In this document: positions 28,601-38,276 of the stretch, one piece after another
Layout: each line of letters opens with the position of its first letter
Position numbering within the stretch: the stretch's first letter is position 1
NCBI GenBank assembly: GCA_015493505.1
Contig: WGDA01000049.1
Coordinates: 1 to 43,626 of the forward strand
Reading direction: 5' to 3'
Source of the DNA: Pseudomonadota bacterium
GTDB lineage: Bacteria > Desulfobacterota > S145-22
Length of the DNA stretch: 43,626 nucleotides
Made by a program: the position numbers and the translations under genes
The notes under the pieces: model-generated
What the model was told of the DNA's origin: nothing
The model's database searches: none
The model's input: the letters and a program-made list of their open reading frames with translations, nothing else

Positions 28601-29323
28601 ATGAGAAGGCGTTTTCGTATGCGAGGGATTGTTTCGTTGGGTGTGTTTTTCACGCTTGCCCTGTTCCTTTCCGGGTGCATGACCACGCAGGAGACCCGCG
28701 TGCATTCCGGCGTTGACTATACGAGTGTTGCGCCGCGCGTGATACCGCAGGAAGCGCGGACCCCGGGTTCCCTGTGGGTGGGCGTGACGACAAACAACCT
28801 TTATTTCGCCGACAATCGCGCGCGGGGTGTCGGTGATCTGGTCACCGTCAAGATTGCAGACAAGTCCTCAGCCGTCAAGAAGGCGGAAACCAAGACGAAA
28901 CGCGGGTCTTCCATAGAGGCTGGAATCCCGAAACTGATGGGTGTTGAAAAGAGCCTTGAAAACAAAAACAAGAACCTTTCCATGTCCGAACTGTACAAGG
29001 CTTCCATGGATAACAAATTTGACGGAAGCGGTGAAACGACCCGTGAAGGAGAACTGGAGGCGACCATTACCTGTATGGTTGTCCGTGTGCTGCCGAACGG
29101 CAACCTGGTTATCCGCGGTGATAAAGATGTGCAGGTCAACAACGAGACGCAGTATATTCGCCTCTATGGAATTATCCGCCCCCAGGACATCGAGCAGGAT
29201 AACAGCATCTCTTCTGACAAGGTGGCCGACGCCCGCATTGTGTATTCTGGCAGGGGTGTCGTCAGTGACAAGCAGGTGGGCGGCTGGGGAACCAAGATTC
29301 TTGACTGGATTTGGCCGTTTTGA
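28601..29323 (+). CDS. flgH: Flagellar L-ring protein FlgH (lipoprotein)
   Basis: Lipobox LSGC; ARGVGDLVTVKIADKSSAVKKA; RLYGIIRPQDIEQDNSISSDKVADARIVYSGRGVV. Confidence 0.96.
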   Translation: MRRRFRMRGIVSLGVFFTLALFLSGCMTTQETRVHSGVDYTSVAPRVIPQEARTPGSLWVGVTTNNLYFADNRARGVGDLVTVKIADKSSAVKKAETKTKRGSSIEAGIPKLMGVEKSLENKNKNLSMSELYKASMDNKFDGSGETTREGELEATITCMVVRVLPNGNLVIRGDKDVQVNNETQYIRLYGIIRPQDIEQDNSISSDKVADARIVYSGRGVVSDKQVGGWGTKILDWIWPF

Positions 29324-29335
29324 TGAGGTGGTGAT

Positions 29336-30514
29336 ATGAAACGTCTCGAGAAGCATAGAATATTTCTGATGGGGCTGATGGTGATGGTGGCCCTCTCTCT
29401 GATTCCCTGCCGCGCGTGGGCCGTTCGGATCAAAGATATCGCCGATGTCCAGGGGATGCGGGACAACCAGTTGATGGGTTACGGAATCGTGGCCGGGTTG
29501 AATGGAACGGGCGATAAAGATCAAACTGAATTTCCCGTTCGTTCCATCGTGAATATGTTGACCCGTATGGGGGTCCGGGTCCGCAGGAAGGATGTCAAGG
29601 TGAAAAACATCGCGGCGGTGATTGTCACCGCGACCCTGCCCCCCTTCGCGAAACCTGGCAGCCAGATCGATGTGGTCGTATCTTCCATCGGAGACGCCAA
29701 GAGTATTCAGGGGGGGACCCTGCTTCAGACCCCCTTGTGGGCCGCGGATGGCAAGGTTTACGCGGTTGCTCAGGGTCCCGTTTCAATAGGAGGCTTCTCG
29801 ACAAGCAAGGGAGGCGGAAAAAGCCAGAAGAATTTTCCAACCGTCGGGAGGGTCCCGGAAGGGGCAATCGTGGAACGGCCTGTCCCCATTTCCTTTCAGA
29901 ACCGCTCTTATGTGGTGTTCAACCTGTACACGCCGGATTTTACCACGGCGACGCGGGTGACGAAGGCCATCAACAGCTTTATGGGCGAAAGGGCGGCGCA
30001 TCCTCTCGACGCGGACACGATTCGGGTGAGTATTCCCAAAGCCTTCCGGTCGAATCTGGTGCAGTTCATGTCAAAGCTTGAGAATCTTGAAGTCACGCCT
30101 GCCAATGAGGCGCGGGTGGTCTTTAATGAGCGCACGGGCACGGTGGTGATTGGCAAGGATGTTCGGATTTCCACGGTGGCTGTCGCGCATGGAAACCTGA
30201 CAGTGACCATCAAGGAACATACTTATGTCTCGCAACCGGCGCCGTTTGCGTCAAAAATCAAGAAAGAAGGGACTCCCACGCAGGTTCCGGGAGGCATCAC
30301 CATGGCACCGGGGGGGCAAACCGTCGTGACGAAGGAACATCAGATAGCGGTGCACGAGGAAAAGAAAAAACTGGTGTTGCTAAAGAGTGGCGCGACCATT
30401 GGAGAGCTTGTCGATTCCCTGAACAAGATTGGGGTGTCACCGAGAGACCTCATGTCGATTCTACAGGCGATTCGAGCCGCTGGCGCCCTGCACGCGAAAC
30501 TTGAGATTATGTAA
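29336..30514 (+). CDS. flgI: Flagellar P-ring protein FlgI
   Basis: RIKDIADVQGMRDNQLMGYGIVAGLNGTGDKDQTEFPVRSIVNMLTRMGV. Confidence 0.98.
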   Translation: MKRLEKHRIFLMGLMVMVALSLIPCRAWAVRIKDIADVQGMRDNQLMGYGIVAGLNGTGDKDQTEFPVRSIVNMLTRMGVRVRRKDVKVKNIAAVIVTATLPPFAKPGSQIDVVVSSIGDAKSIQGGTLLQTPLWAADGKVYAVAQGPVSIGGFSTSKGGGKSQKNFPTVGRVPEGAIVERPVPISFQNRSYVVFNLYTPDFTTATRVTKAINSFMGERAAHPLDADTIRVSIPKAFRSNLVQFMSKLENLEVTPANEARVVFNERTGTVVIGKDVRISTVAVAHGNLTVTIKEHTYVSQPAPFASKIKKEGTPTQVPGGITMAPGGQTVVTKEHQIAVHEEKKKLVLLKSGATIGELVDSLNKIGVSPRDLMSILQAIRAAGALHAKLEIM

Positions 30515-30532
30515 AGAATGTAAGGAGGCGCG

Positions 30533-30892
30533 ATGTTCATCGATTTGGAGTCCATTCAGGCCATAAGGTCTTATGTGGGTGGGAAACCAGGTTCTCGGGA
30601 CCCCGAGAGGTTGAAGAAGGCCTGCCAGCTTTTTGAATCGATGTTTCTGAATGAGCTGTTCAAGGAAATGCGGAAGACAATCCCCAAGGGGGGGCTCTTC
30701 AAAGATACCAACAGCGATCGTATTTACAAGGCCATGCTGGACCAGGAATACGCGGCGGAAATGGCGCAGGCGGGGGGAATCGGTCTGGGGAAGATGCTCT
30801 ATAAACAGCTCTCACTGAATTTGACGGACAAACCAGCCGTTAAACCCCATACCCTGGTCCCCGTTGAGAAGAAAGAAGAAGGAGGGCATTAA
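30533..30892 (+). CDS. flgJ: FlgJ N-terminal (rod-binding) domain protein
   Basis: LKKACQLFESMFLNELFKEMRKTIPKGGLFKDTNSDRIYKAMLDQEYAAEMAQAGGIGLGKMLYKQL; no muramidase domain. Confidence 0.92.
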   Translation: MFIDLESIQAIRSYVGGKPGSRDPERLKKACQLFESMFLNELFKEMRKTIPKGGLFKDTNSDRIYKAMLDQEYAAEMAQAGGIGLGKMLYKQLSLNLTDKPAVKPHTLVPVEKKEEGGH

Positions 30893-30917
30893 AGTTATTG
30901 TTTCATTGTGCCGATAG
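30890..30917 (+). promoter_or_regulatory. Putative sigma-28 (FliA) promoter upstream of flgM
   Basis: TAAAGTTA-N12-GCCGATAG; the -35 element overlaps the flgJ stop codon. Confidence 0.75.
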
Positions 30918-30951
30918 GGAGAATATAAGCGTATAAACGTGAGGTGTATGC

Positions 30952-31269
30952 ATGAAAATTGATGACAATCGGTTGATTGAAGGGTTTAAACAGGTTGTCC
31001 AGGGACAGCAGGTTCAGCACCCTGCCCAGGGAAAAGGGGCGCAAGAGGCGTCCCGAAAAGGACAGGGCGTAGCGGCTGACAACGTGAACCTTTCTTCCAA
31101 GGCACGCCAATACCAGAAAGTGAAAAAGGCCGTGATGGAAGCTCCTGACATCCGTCAGGAAAAGGTAGAACATATCCGCAGCCAGATCGCGGCGGGGACC
31201 TATAACGTTCGGGGAGAGAAGGTCGCCGCGAAGATTATCCAGGATTCTCTTATCGATACCCTTTTGTAA
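30952..31269 (+). CDS. flgM: Anti-sigma-28 factor FlgM
   Basis: C-terminal VNLSSKARQYQKVKKAVMEAPDIRQEKVEHIRSQIAAGTYNVRGEKVAAKIIQDSLIDTLL. Confidence 0.95.
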   Translation: MKIDDNRLIEGFKQVVQGQQVQHPAQGKGAQEASRKGQGVAADNVNLSSKARQYQKVKKAVMEAPDIRQEKVEHIRSQIAAGTYNVRGEKVAAKIIQDSLIDTLL

Positions 31270-31310
31270 TCGGCGCAAGGCTTCCCACCGGCCCCAAAAA
31301 GGAGAGACAA

Positions 31311-31817
31311 ATGGAAAAGACCGTTAGCGGCCTGGTGGCCTTGTTACACGAAGAAGCCGATATCTTTGAAACACTTCTTGAAATCCTGAGAAAGGAAAAC
31401 CAGGCGCTCATCCACATCAACGTGGAGACTTTGCACCGCCTTGCCAAGGAGAAGGAGACGCTTTCCCTGAAAGGCCGGATGTGTGAGGAAACACGCCAGC
31501 ACCTGCTCGAAAAGATGAGGGCTGAGTTGCATGTTCAGGGAGACACAGACCTGAATTTTTCCTTGCTGGTCGAACGGATCCCGGAACATCTTCGCCCCGC
31601 TTTGATTCAGGCGCGGAATCGGCTGCTGAAAGTCGCGGAAGAGATTGTTCTCATGAATTGCCAGAACGGCGCGTTGGTGCAGGATTCCCTTCGTTTGATT
31701 GAAAGCAGCCTGAATCTTATCCGCGAGGCCACGGGTACCGCCACATATCAGCGAAAAGGGACTCTCAGCCAGCCTGTGGAGATCGGTGAACCGGTTGGTT
31801 TTTCCGCGAAGGTTTAG
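31311..31817 (+). CDS. flgN: FlgN-like flagellar export chaperone
   Basis: 168-aa helical protein (VALLHEEADIFETLLEILRKENQALIHINVETLHRLAKEKETL) between flgM and flgK. Confidence 0.88.
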   Translation: MEKTVSGLVALLHEEADIFETLLEILRKENQALIHINVETLHRLAKEKETLSLKGRMCEETRQHLLEKMRAELHVQGDTDLNFSLLVERIPEHLRPALIQARNRLLKVAEEIVLMNCQNGALVQDSLRLIESSLNLIREATGTATYQRKGTLSQPVEIGEPVGFSAKV

Positions 31818-31832
31818 AGGAGGAGACGAAAG

Positions 31833-33836
31833 ATGATCGGATTAGCACACGCGCTGGATATTTCCAAATGGGCCCTTTTCGCGGATCAATTGGCTATCAA
31901 CGTCACGGGCCACAACATCGCGAACGTGAACACAGAGGGCTATTCCAGGCAATCCCTTCAACTGGTGCCCAATATCCCCATGGATTACTTTCCCGGGCAA
32001 CTGGGTGGCGGGGTCAAGGCCAAGGCGATTACGCGTTCTTACGACCGTTTCCTGGGGGTTCAGACAACCAACCAGATTCAACCCCTGGGATACTGGCAGG
32101 CCAGGAAAGACATGACAAGCGAGATTGAAACCATCTTTAACGAAAGCAGCGACCACTCTCTGCACAGCGACATTACGCATTTCTGGGACGCCTGGCAGCA
32201 GCTTTCGAATGACCCGACCAACACGGCTTCTCGGACGGCGCTGATCGCCAATGCTCAGGAGCTTTCCGCAGACATGAATCACACGTATGACTCTCTTTTT
32301 CAGCTCCGGAAAGACGCGAACGACCAGATTAAGTATGCCGTTTCAGAGATAAACCGGATTTCGGATGAGATTGCCGACCTCAACAAACAGATCGCCACGG
32401 CGAAAAGCGCGGATGAGAATCCGAATGACCTTTTGGATCGTCGGGACGTGAAGCTGAAAGAGCTGGCGGGCTGGGTTGATGTCAATTATTTTGAGAATAA
32501 CGCCGGAGAATTGAATGTCTTTACCGGTGGCGGACGAACCCTGGTTCAGTCTGTATTTCCTACCCACCTGCACGTGACGGAAGATGCCACGAACCACGGC
32601 TTTTACCGGATAACGTGGGAAGGCGTGAATGGGGGGTCTACGGATATTACCGACGCCATAAGAAGTGGCAAGCTGAAGGGCTATCTGGACATGCGGGACA
32701 AGGTTATCCCGGACAAAATAAAAGAACTTGACAAGATCGCAGGTGGGATTGTCAACGAGGTGAACAAGCTGCATTATTTCGGGTATGGTCTTAACGGCAG
32801 CACCAACATTAATTTTTTCAACCCACTGCAGGCCTCCTTCGGGCATGCCTACAACAACCAGGGTGACGCCGATATCACGGGCGCGATTTACGATCCAACC
32901 GTTCTGACCCGTGACAACTATCGCATACAATTCGAGACCCCCACCACTTATCAGATAACCAACGAGCGGACCGGTGAGGTCACCGGTTTTCAGATTCGAT
33001 CCGGGGACAATGACCAGATCGTTTTTGACGATGGAGGCGGCAACACAACCGTAACATTGACGGCGGGGGCTTACACGGGGAATCAACTGGCGGAGGAGAT
33101 TCAGAATCAGTTGAACGCCCATTCGAGCTCTGGCCAGACCTATACCGTGTCATGGGACCGGGAAAATCAGCATTTTCTCATTAAAAACGATGAAGGCAAC
33201 GCCAACGCCCTGACGCTGAACTGGACAAGTTCCAGCGCGGCTTCTACCCTTGGGTTCACGACAGACGACACGGTTGCCCCGGGGAGTGTGGCGACCAGCG
33301 ATACGTCAGCGGACCACACCTTTCAGTATACATCGGGTCAGGATGTGTATTTTGAAGGGATTCGATACCGTATCACGGATGGGTCGGGGGGCGGACCCCA
33401 GGCGCGTGACGAGTTTACCTTCAGCAGCACGGATGGAACGAGCAAGGTGATGGCGGTCAACCCTGAAATCGTCAATGATCCAAGCAAAATTGCCGCCGCG
33501 AAATCCGCGCAGGCCCTCCCGGGGGACAACGAAAACGCCCTGGCTATTGCCAACCTGCAACACCAGAACGTGATGCAGGGAAGGAGTGCCACCATCGATG
33601 AATCTTATAATGGGCTCGTTGGAGATGTGGGAATTCAGTCGCGCGCGGCATCGAGCCGTGTCGATCACTACCAGGCCATGAAGACCCAGCTCGATCAGCG
33701 GCGGGAATCCATTTCCGGTGTTTCCCTGGATGAGGAAATGGTGAATCTGATTAAATACCAGCAGGCTTTCAGCGCGAACGGAAAGATGATCGCCGCCATC
33801 AACGATATGATGAAAGAATTGATGGATATGATATAA
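31833..33836 (+). CDS. flgK: Flagellar hook-associated protein FlgK
   Basis: ALFADQLAINVTGHNIANVNTEGYSRQSLQL; C-terminal VSLDEEMVNLIKYQQAFSANGKMIAAINDMMKELMDMI. Confidence 0.97.
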   Translation: MIGLAHALDISKWALFADQLAINVTGHNIANVNTEGYSRQSLQLVPNIPMDYFPGQLGGGVKAKAITRSYDRFLGVQTTNQIQPLGYWQARKDMTSEIETIFNESSDHSLHSDITHFWDAWQQLSNDPTNTASRTALIANAQELSADMNHTYDSLFQLRKDANDQIKYAVSEINRISDEIADLNKQIATAKSADENPNDLLDRRDVKLKELAGWVDVNYFENNAGELNVFTGGGRTLVQSVFPTHLHVTEDATNHGFYRITWEGVNGGSTDITDAIRSGKLKGYLDMRDKVIPDKIKELDKIAGGIVNEVNKLHYFGYGLNGSTNINFFNPLQASFGHAYNNQGDADITGAIYDPTVLTRDNYRIQFETPTTYQITNERTGEVTGFQIRSGDNDQIVFDDGGGNTTVTLTAGAYTGNQLAEEIQNQLNAHSSSGQTYTVSWDRENQHFLIKNDEGNANALTLNWTSSSAASTLGFTTDDTVAPGSVATSDTSADHTFQYTSGQDVYFEGIRYRITDGSGGGPQARDEFTFSSTDGTSKVMAVNPEIVNDPSKIAAAKSAQALPGDNENALAIANLQHQNVMQGRSATIDESYNGLVGDVGIQSRAASSRVDHYQAMKTQLDQRRESISGVSLDEEMVNLIKYQQAFSANGKMIAAINDMMKELMDMI

Positions 33837-33861
33837 GACCTGAACTCATGGGAGCGAAAAA

Positions 33862-36090
33862 ATGATTAACCGGGTCACAAACAAGTCCACGTATGACAAA
33901 TTGTTGCAGTATATGTTTGATAATGCGAACCGTCTGCAGGAAATTCAGGAGAAACTCGCGTCCGGCAAGCGCATCAACCGCCCTTCTGATGACCCTTTGG
34001 GAACGATTAAGTCCCTTGATTATCGAGGGATTGTCTCGAACGTGGACCGGTTCCTGGGAAATATCAATTTTGGAAGCACGTGGCTCAATCAGATTGACAG
34101 CGTGATGAGCAATATGGGCAATTTAGTTTCACGAGCCAAGTCCCTGGCTATTTCCCAGGGGTCTGATACGGCGGATGCCACGTCGCGAAAAGGAACCGCG
34201 CAAGAGGTGGAAAGCTTGTATCAACAGATGATTGATTTCGCCAATACCCAGGTGGGCGACAAGTACCTGTTTGGGGGAAGCATTACGGACACCCCGCCTT
34301 TTGATGAGACGGGGGCCTATCATGGAAACGCCGAGCGGATAAACGTTGAGATATCCAAAGGGGTGAGCGCGGAGATCAACGCGGTTGGCTCCAGGTTTTT
34401 GAGCACGGACCTGAACCCGGCCATCTCCCTGGATCCCTCGACCGCTGGTTATACCTTCTCGTCACAGGATGTTACCAGCCAGTTTCTGATTGATTCGAGC
34501 AACAACGGGTTGCGGGTTATGTTGGCGGGGGATACGGGTGGCGCCCGGACGGTTCAGATTGACGCGGGGAGCTATACGGGTGAAGACTTGGCGAAAGAAA
34601 TCCAAAACAAAATCCGTCTGCTTGGCCAGGTTGGGGGGGTGGATTATTCCAGTGTGACCGTGACGTATGATGCCACGAACCACCATTTCGTTTTTGATAG
34701 CGGCTCCACCACAAATTTTGACACCCTGGAAAACGCGACAGGAAGCAACGCCCTTCAGACACTGGGGTTCAGCGCGCCCATTACGGGTAATGGCGACACG
34801 GATGTGGAATCGGACAACGCCGTAAGTTTCAATATTATTGCCGGCGTCAATGACTCTTTCACCATCCGTGTGGATGGCGGAGGCCCGCACGCTGTCACCA
34901 TCGGGGCGGGGACCTATACGGGCGCATCTTTAAGGAACGAAATTCAGAATCAATTGAACGCCTCTCTGGGGGCGGGTGTTGTGACAGTGGATTATGGAAC
35001 GCTGCATCCCAATCGCTTCACCCTGACCTCCGGTTCGACGGGACTGGATTCTTCCGTGAGCCTGACCCCCGGGGATCATGACTTTTTGAGAATGGTTCAA
35101 CTGGAGCCCGACCTCAGCGTCAATGGAACCGAGGGAACTCGGATATCGGATCTGAATCTGGGGGAAGGCGTGACGCTTGGCACCATCCGGATTACAGACC
35201 GGGCTGGGAACAGCGCCGATATCGATCTGTCATCCGCGGTGACGGTCAAGGATATCCTTGATGATATCAACGCGGCCACGGGGGTTCATGTGATGGCATC
35301 CCTCAATGCCGCGAAAAATGGCATTGTTCTGACGGACACAAACGCCCAGCCGGCGCAAATACAGAACCTGAAGGTGGAGGATATCTCGGGAACGGCAGCC
35401 AAGGACCTGGGGCTTCTTCAGGATGTTCCAGGAAATATTCAGGGGAAAGACCTGAATCCGGCGGTGACGACCGCCACCCGTATCTCCGCCCTGTATGGCG
35501 GCCAGGGTCTGAGCCTTGGAAAGATTGAGGTGGAGAATAACGGCACCAAAAAAGAGATCGACCTGACGGAATCTGCCTCTGTCGCCGATGTCCTTCAGCG
35601 TGTCAACGCCGATTCTAATGCCGACTTGAAGATTTCCGCTTCCATCATGGGGTCGAAAAAATCCCTGGATATTCGTTCCACCAATGGCAGCACGGTGGCT
35701 GTGGTTTATGACGCGGATAACACGGAGAGCAGCACGAAGCTTGGCATCCAGGGGGGAAACGATATCTTGAAGTCCTTACAACTTTTGCGGGAGGCGCTTG
35801 AATTCAATGACGGAAACGCCATTCGCGGTTTGATTAAGCATTTTAATGAAGGGCTGAACCATCTGCTGGATGAGCAGGCGATCGTTGGTGCCTCTTCGAG
35901 TAAACTCAAGCGCGCTGAAACGGTTCAAAAGGAGCTGAAGATAAACACGACCAAGGCGCTGTCCAATACGGAAGACGCGGATCTCATGAAGACGCTAACG
36001 GATTTCAGCATGCAACAATACGCGCTGCAGGCAACCCTGGAGTCCGCGGCCCGAATCGTGCAGCCAACCCTGCTCGATTTCCTGAAATAA
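33862..36090 (+). CDS. flgL: Flagellar hook-associated protein FlgL, unusually long (742 aa)
   Basis: MINRVTNKSTYDKLLQYMFDNANRLQEIQEKLASGKRINRPSDDPLG; GDKYLFGGSITDTPPF; flagellin-like C-terminus. Central insertion with repeated modules. Confidence 0.94.
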   Translation: MINRVTNKSTYDKLLQYMFDNANRLQEIQEKLASGKRINRPSDDPLGTIKSLDYRGIVSNVDRFLGNINFGSTWLNQIDSVMSNMGNLVSRAKSLAISQGSDTADATSRKGTAQEVESLYQQMIDFANTQVGDKYLFGGSITDTPPFDETGAYHGNAERINVEISKGVSAEINAVGSRFLSTDLNPAISLDPSTAGYTFSSQDVTSQFLIDSSNNGLRVMLAGDTGGARTVQIDAGSYTGEDLAKEIQNKIRLLGQVGGVDYSSVTVTYDATNHHFVFDSGSTTNFDTLENATGSNALQTLGFSAPITGNGDTDVESDNAVSFNIIAGVNDSFTIRVDGGGPHAVTIGAGTYTGASLRNEIQNQLNASLGAGVVTVDYGTLHPNRFTLTSGSTGLDSSVSLTPGDHDFLRMVQLEPDLSVNGTEGTRISDLNLGEGVTLGTIRITDRAGNSADIDLSSAVTVKDILDDINAATGVHVMASLNAAKNGIVLTDTNAQPAQIQNLKVEDISGTAAKDLGLLQDVPGNIQGKDLNPAVTTATRISALYGGQGLSLGKIEVENNGTKKEIDLTESASVADVLQRVNADSNADLKISASIMGSKKSLDIRSTNGSTVAVVYDADNTESSTKLGIQGGNDILKSLQLLREALEFNDGNAIRGLIKHFNEGLNHLLDEQAIVGASSSKLKRAETVQKELKINTTKALSNTEDADLMKTLTDFSMQQYALQATLESAARIVQPTLLDFLK

Positions 36091-36102
36091 GGAAGGGAAT
36101 TT

Positions 36103-36360
36103 ATGCTCATTCTGACACGGAAGTTGGGAGAGCGGATTACGATTGGTGACGATATCGTGCTTTCCATCCTTGAGATTCATGGGAAGCAGGTCAAAATTGG
36201 TATCAAGGCACCCAAAGAAATGCCGGTTCATCGTGAAGAGGTGTATCGAAAGATTCAGGAGGCCAACATAAAAGCGGCGTCTCCGGATTTTTCCAGGTTT
36301 GGGGTACTGTCGGAGGCCCTAAAGAAAGACAAGGGAGTGGTCGATAAAGAGGGTGAGTGA
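36103..36360 (+). CDS. csrA: Carbon storage regulator CsrA
   Basis: [55 protein letters not shown]. Confidence 0.98.
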   Translation: MLILTRKLGERITIGDDIVLSILEIHGKQVKIGIKAPKEMPVHREEVYRKIQEANIKAASPDFSRFGVLSEALKKDKGVVDKEGE

Positions 36361-36372
36361 AGGAGTCAGAAC

Positions 36373-36867
36373 GTGTTGTTGAAAGGGACGAGATTAGGGG
36401 ACATAGAGATCCTGGAAGATAAGATTATTACCTTTCCCTATGGATTGCTGGGATTTGAAGAGATGAAGCAGTTTGTGCTTTTGACCCCCAACCCTTCTAT
36501 CCCGTTTCGCTGGCTTCAGTCGGTTGACAACCCCGCGCTGGCGTTTGTGGTGATTAATCCCCTCGTGTTTCACCCCACGTACGACATGAAGATTCCCGCC
36601 GCGCAACTCAACGTGATTGCCTGTGAGGACATTAGAGACCTTGCCGTTCTGGTCATCGTAACCATACCGGAAGACCCGGCAAAGATGACGGCAAATCTCG
36701 CGGGTCCCCTGTTAGTCAACACGAAGAACATGACGGGCGTTCAGGCAGTTCTGGGGGATGAAAGCTATTCCACGGAACATCCTATTTTGAAGGAATTCGA
36801 ATCCCTGGGTGACAAACCGTTTCAGGCCGTCAACGATAATCTGAACCGGATCGTCACCACCTATTAG
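36373..36867 (+). CDS. fliW: Flagellar assembly factor FliW
   Basis: ITFPYGLLGFEEMKQFVLL...PFRWLQSVDNPALAFVVINPLVF; directly downstream of csrA; GTG start. Confidence 0.96.
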   Translation: MLLKGTRLGDIEILEDKIITFPYGLLGFEEMKQFVLLTPNPSIPFRWLQSVDNPALAFVVINPLVFHPTYDMKIPAAQLNVIACEDIRDLAVLVIVTIPEDPAKMTANLAGPLLVNTKNMTGVQAVLGDESYSTEHPILKEFESLGDKPFQAVNDNLNRIVTTY

Positions 36868-36919
36868 CGAAACAAAGGGGCCACAGCTCCGTGGCCATGA
36901 CCCCTCAGGCTGAGGAAAA

Positions 36920-36998
36920 AAGTTTTAAGTGATTAAGTTTTTAAGTTGTTTTTGCTTAAAACTTAAAACTTAAAACCTAACACTAAACACTAAAACCC
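36920..36998. repeat. AT-rich palindromic / heptad-repeat intergenic element
   Basis: Inverted arms aagttttaag (36920-36929) and cttaaaactt (36955-36964), then degenerate 7-mers taaaact-taaaact-taaaacc-taacact-aaacact-aaaaccc. Confidence 0.7.
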
Positions 36999-38264
36999 CT
37001 ACCCCGGATATGTTTCCTGTACATACGCAAGGGATTCATCGATGGCCTGGACCGTTTTCTCCAGATCTTCCTCCGTGTGCCGGTAGCAGATATAGGCGTG
37101 ATGGTGCGGGGCAAAGAAGAAGCCCTTTCGGATGAGTTCCGTGAAAAAGGCCTGCCGCCTTTCCCGCCGGAGTTGCCGGTTGCCGTCCTCTCCCACCCTG
37201 AAGGTGATGAAGAACATGGGTGCCACGCCGGAAAGCTCGGCGCCGACATCGTATTTATCGATCACCGCCTGAACCTTTTTCAGGAACCGCTCCCCCTTCG
37301 CCCAGATGTTGTCGAGGACCTTGTCCCGCTCCAGGATTTCGATTGTCTTCAGCGCCGCGATGTACGGAAGGCTGTTGCCGAAAAAGGTGGACGAGATAAA
37401 GAGTTTGGACGCCGCGGTCATCATGAGGTCCCTCTTTCCTGCGACCACGCTGATGGCGTACCCGTTGGCCATCCCCTTCCCGAGGACCGACAGGTCCGGG
37501 GTAACCCCGTAGTAGCCCTGCGCCCCGCCGAGGCTCATCCGGAAGCACGTCCGTACCTCGTCATAGACCAGGACCGCCCCGTACTTGTCCGCCAGGGCCC
37601 GCACGCCTTCAAGGAAACCCGGCTTCGGTTCCTGCATCTTCTGGTGCAGGGGATGCCCGAACGGGGTCATGATGATGGCGGCCGTCTGGTCGCCGTGCTT
37701 CTTCATCAGGTCTTCCAACTGGTCGAGGTCATTGTAGTGAAACTCGTAGACGTCCTCGTAGAGTTTCTCGGGGATGCCGCCCTTCATCTCCACGCACCAC
37801 TCGTGCCATCCGTGATACCCGCACCGCATCACCTTGACCCGGCCCGTGTGGGCCCGGGCGATACGGATGCTGGCGGATGTGGCATCCGACCCGGTTTTCA
37901 GAAAGGCGCACATCTCCGCGCTCGGTACCAGCTCGATGATCTTTTTCGCCAGGGCGTTCTGGAAAGGTTGGGTCAGGTCCAGGCAAAAGCCCTTGTTCCT
38001 GATCTGGTCGATGACGGCGTTATCGACCTCTTCCTCCCGGTATCCCAGGATGATGGGACCGTATCCGCATAGGAAATCGATATACTCGTTACCGTCCACG
38101 TCGATCAGCCGGCAGCCCTTGCCCTCCTCCAGGAAGATGGGGTACTCTCCCTGGATGAAGTCGGTGGGTTTTCTCGCCCCCAGGACCCCGCCGGGGATCA
38201 GTTTCAACGCCTCGTCAAAGAGCTCGAGACTCTTGGTGAGATTTAATTTTTTTGTCTCTTTCAT
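36999..38264 (-). CDS. Class III aminotransferase (glutamate-1-semialdehyde aminomutase-like)
   Basis: GSDATSASIRIARAHTGRVKVMRCGYHGWH, VYDEVRTCFRMSLGGAQGYYGVTPDLSVLGKGMANGYAISVVAGKRDLM. Confidence 0.93.
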   Translation of the reverse strand: MKETKKLNLTKSLELFDEALKLIPGGVLGARKPTDFIQGEYPIFLEEGKGCRLIDVDGNEYIDFLCGYGPIILGYREEEVDNAVIDQIRNKGFCLDLTQPFQNALAKKIIELVPSAEMCAFLKTGSDATSASIRIARAHTGRVKVMRCGYHGWHEWCVEMKGGIPEKLYEDVYEFHYNDLDQLEDLMKKHGDQTAAIIMTPFGHPLHQKMQEPKPGFLEGVRALADKYGAVLVYDEVRTCFRMSLGGAQGYYGVTPDLSVLGKGMANGYAISVVAGKRDLMMTAASKLFISSTFFGNSLPYIAALKTIEILERDKVLDNIWAKGERFLKKVQAVIDKYDVGAELSGVAPMFFITFRVGEDGNRQLRRERRQAFFTELIRKGFFFAPHHHAYICYRHTEEDLEKTVQAIDESLAYVQETYPG

Positions 38265-38276
38265 ATGTGACTCCTT

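Noticed and set aside
36958-36998. CRISPR-like array
   Set aside because: Repeats are only 7 nt, degenerate, with no spacers and no cas genes in the window.
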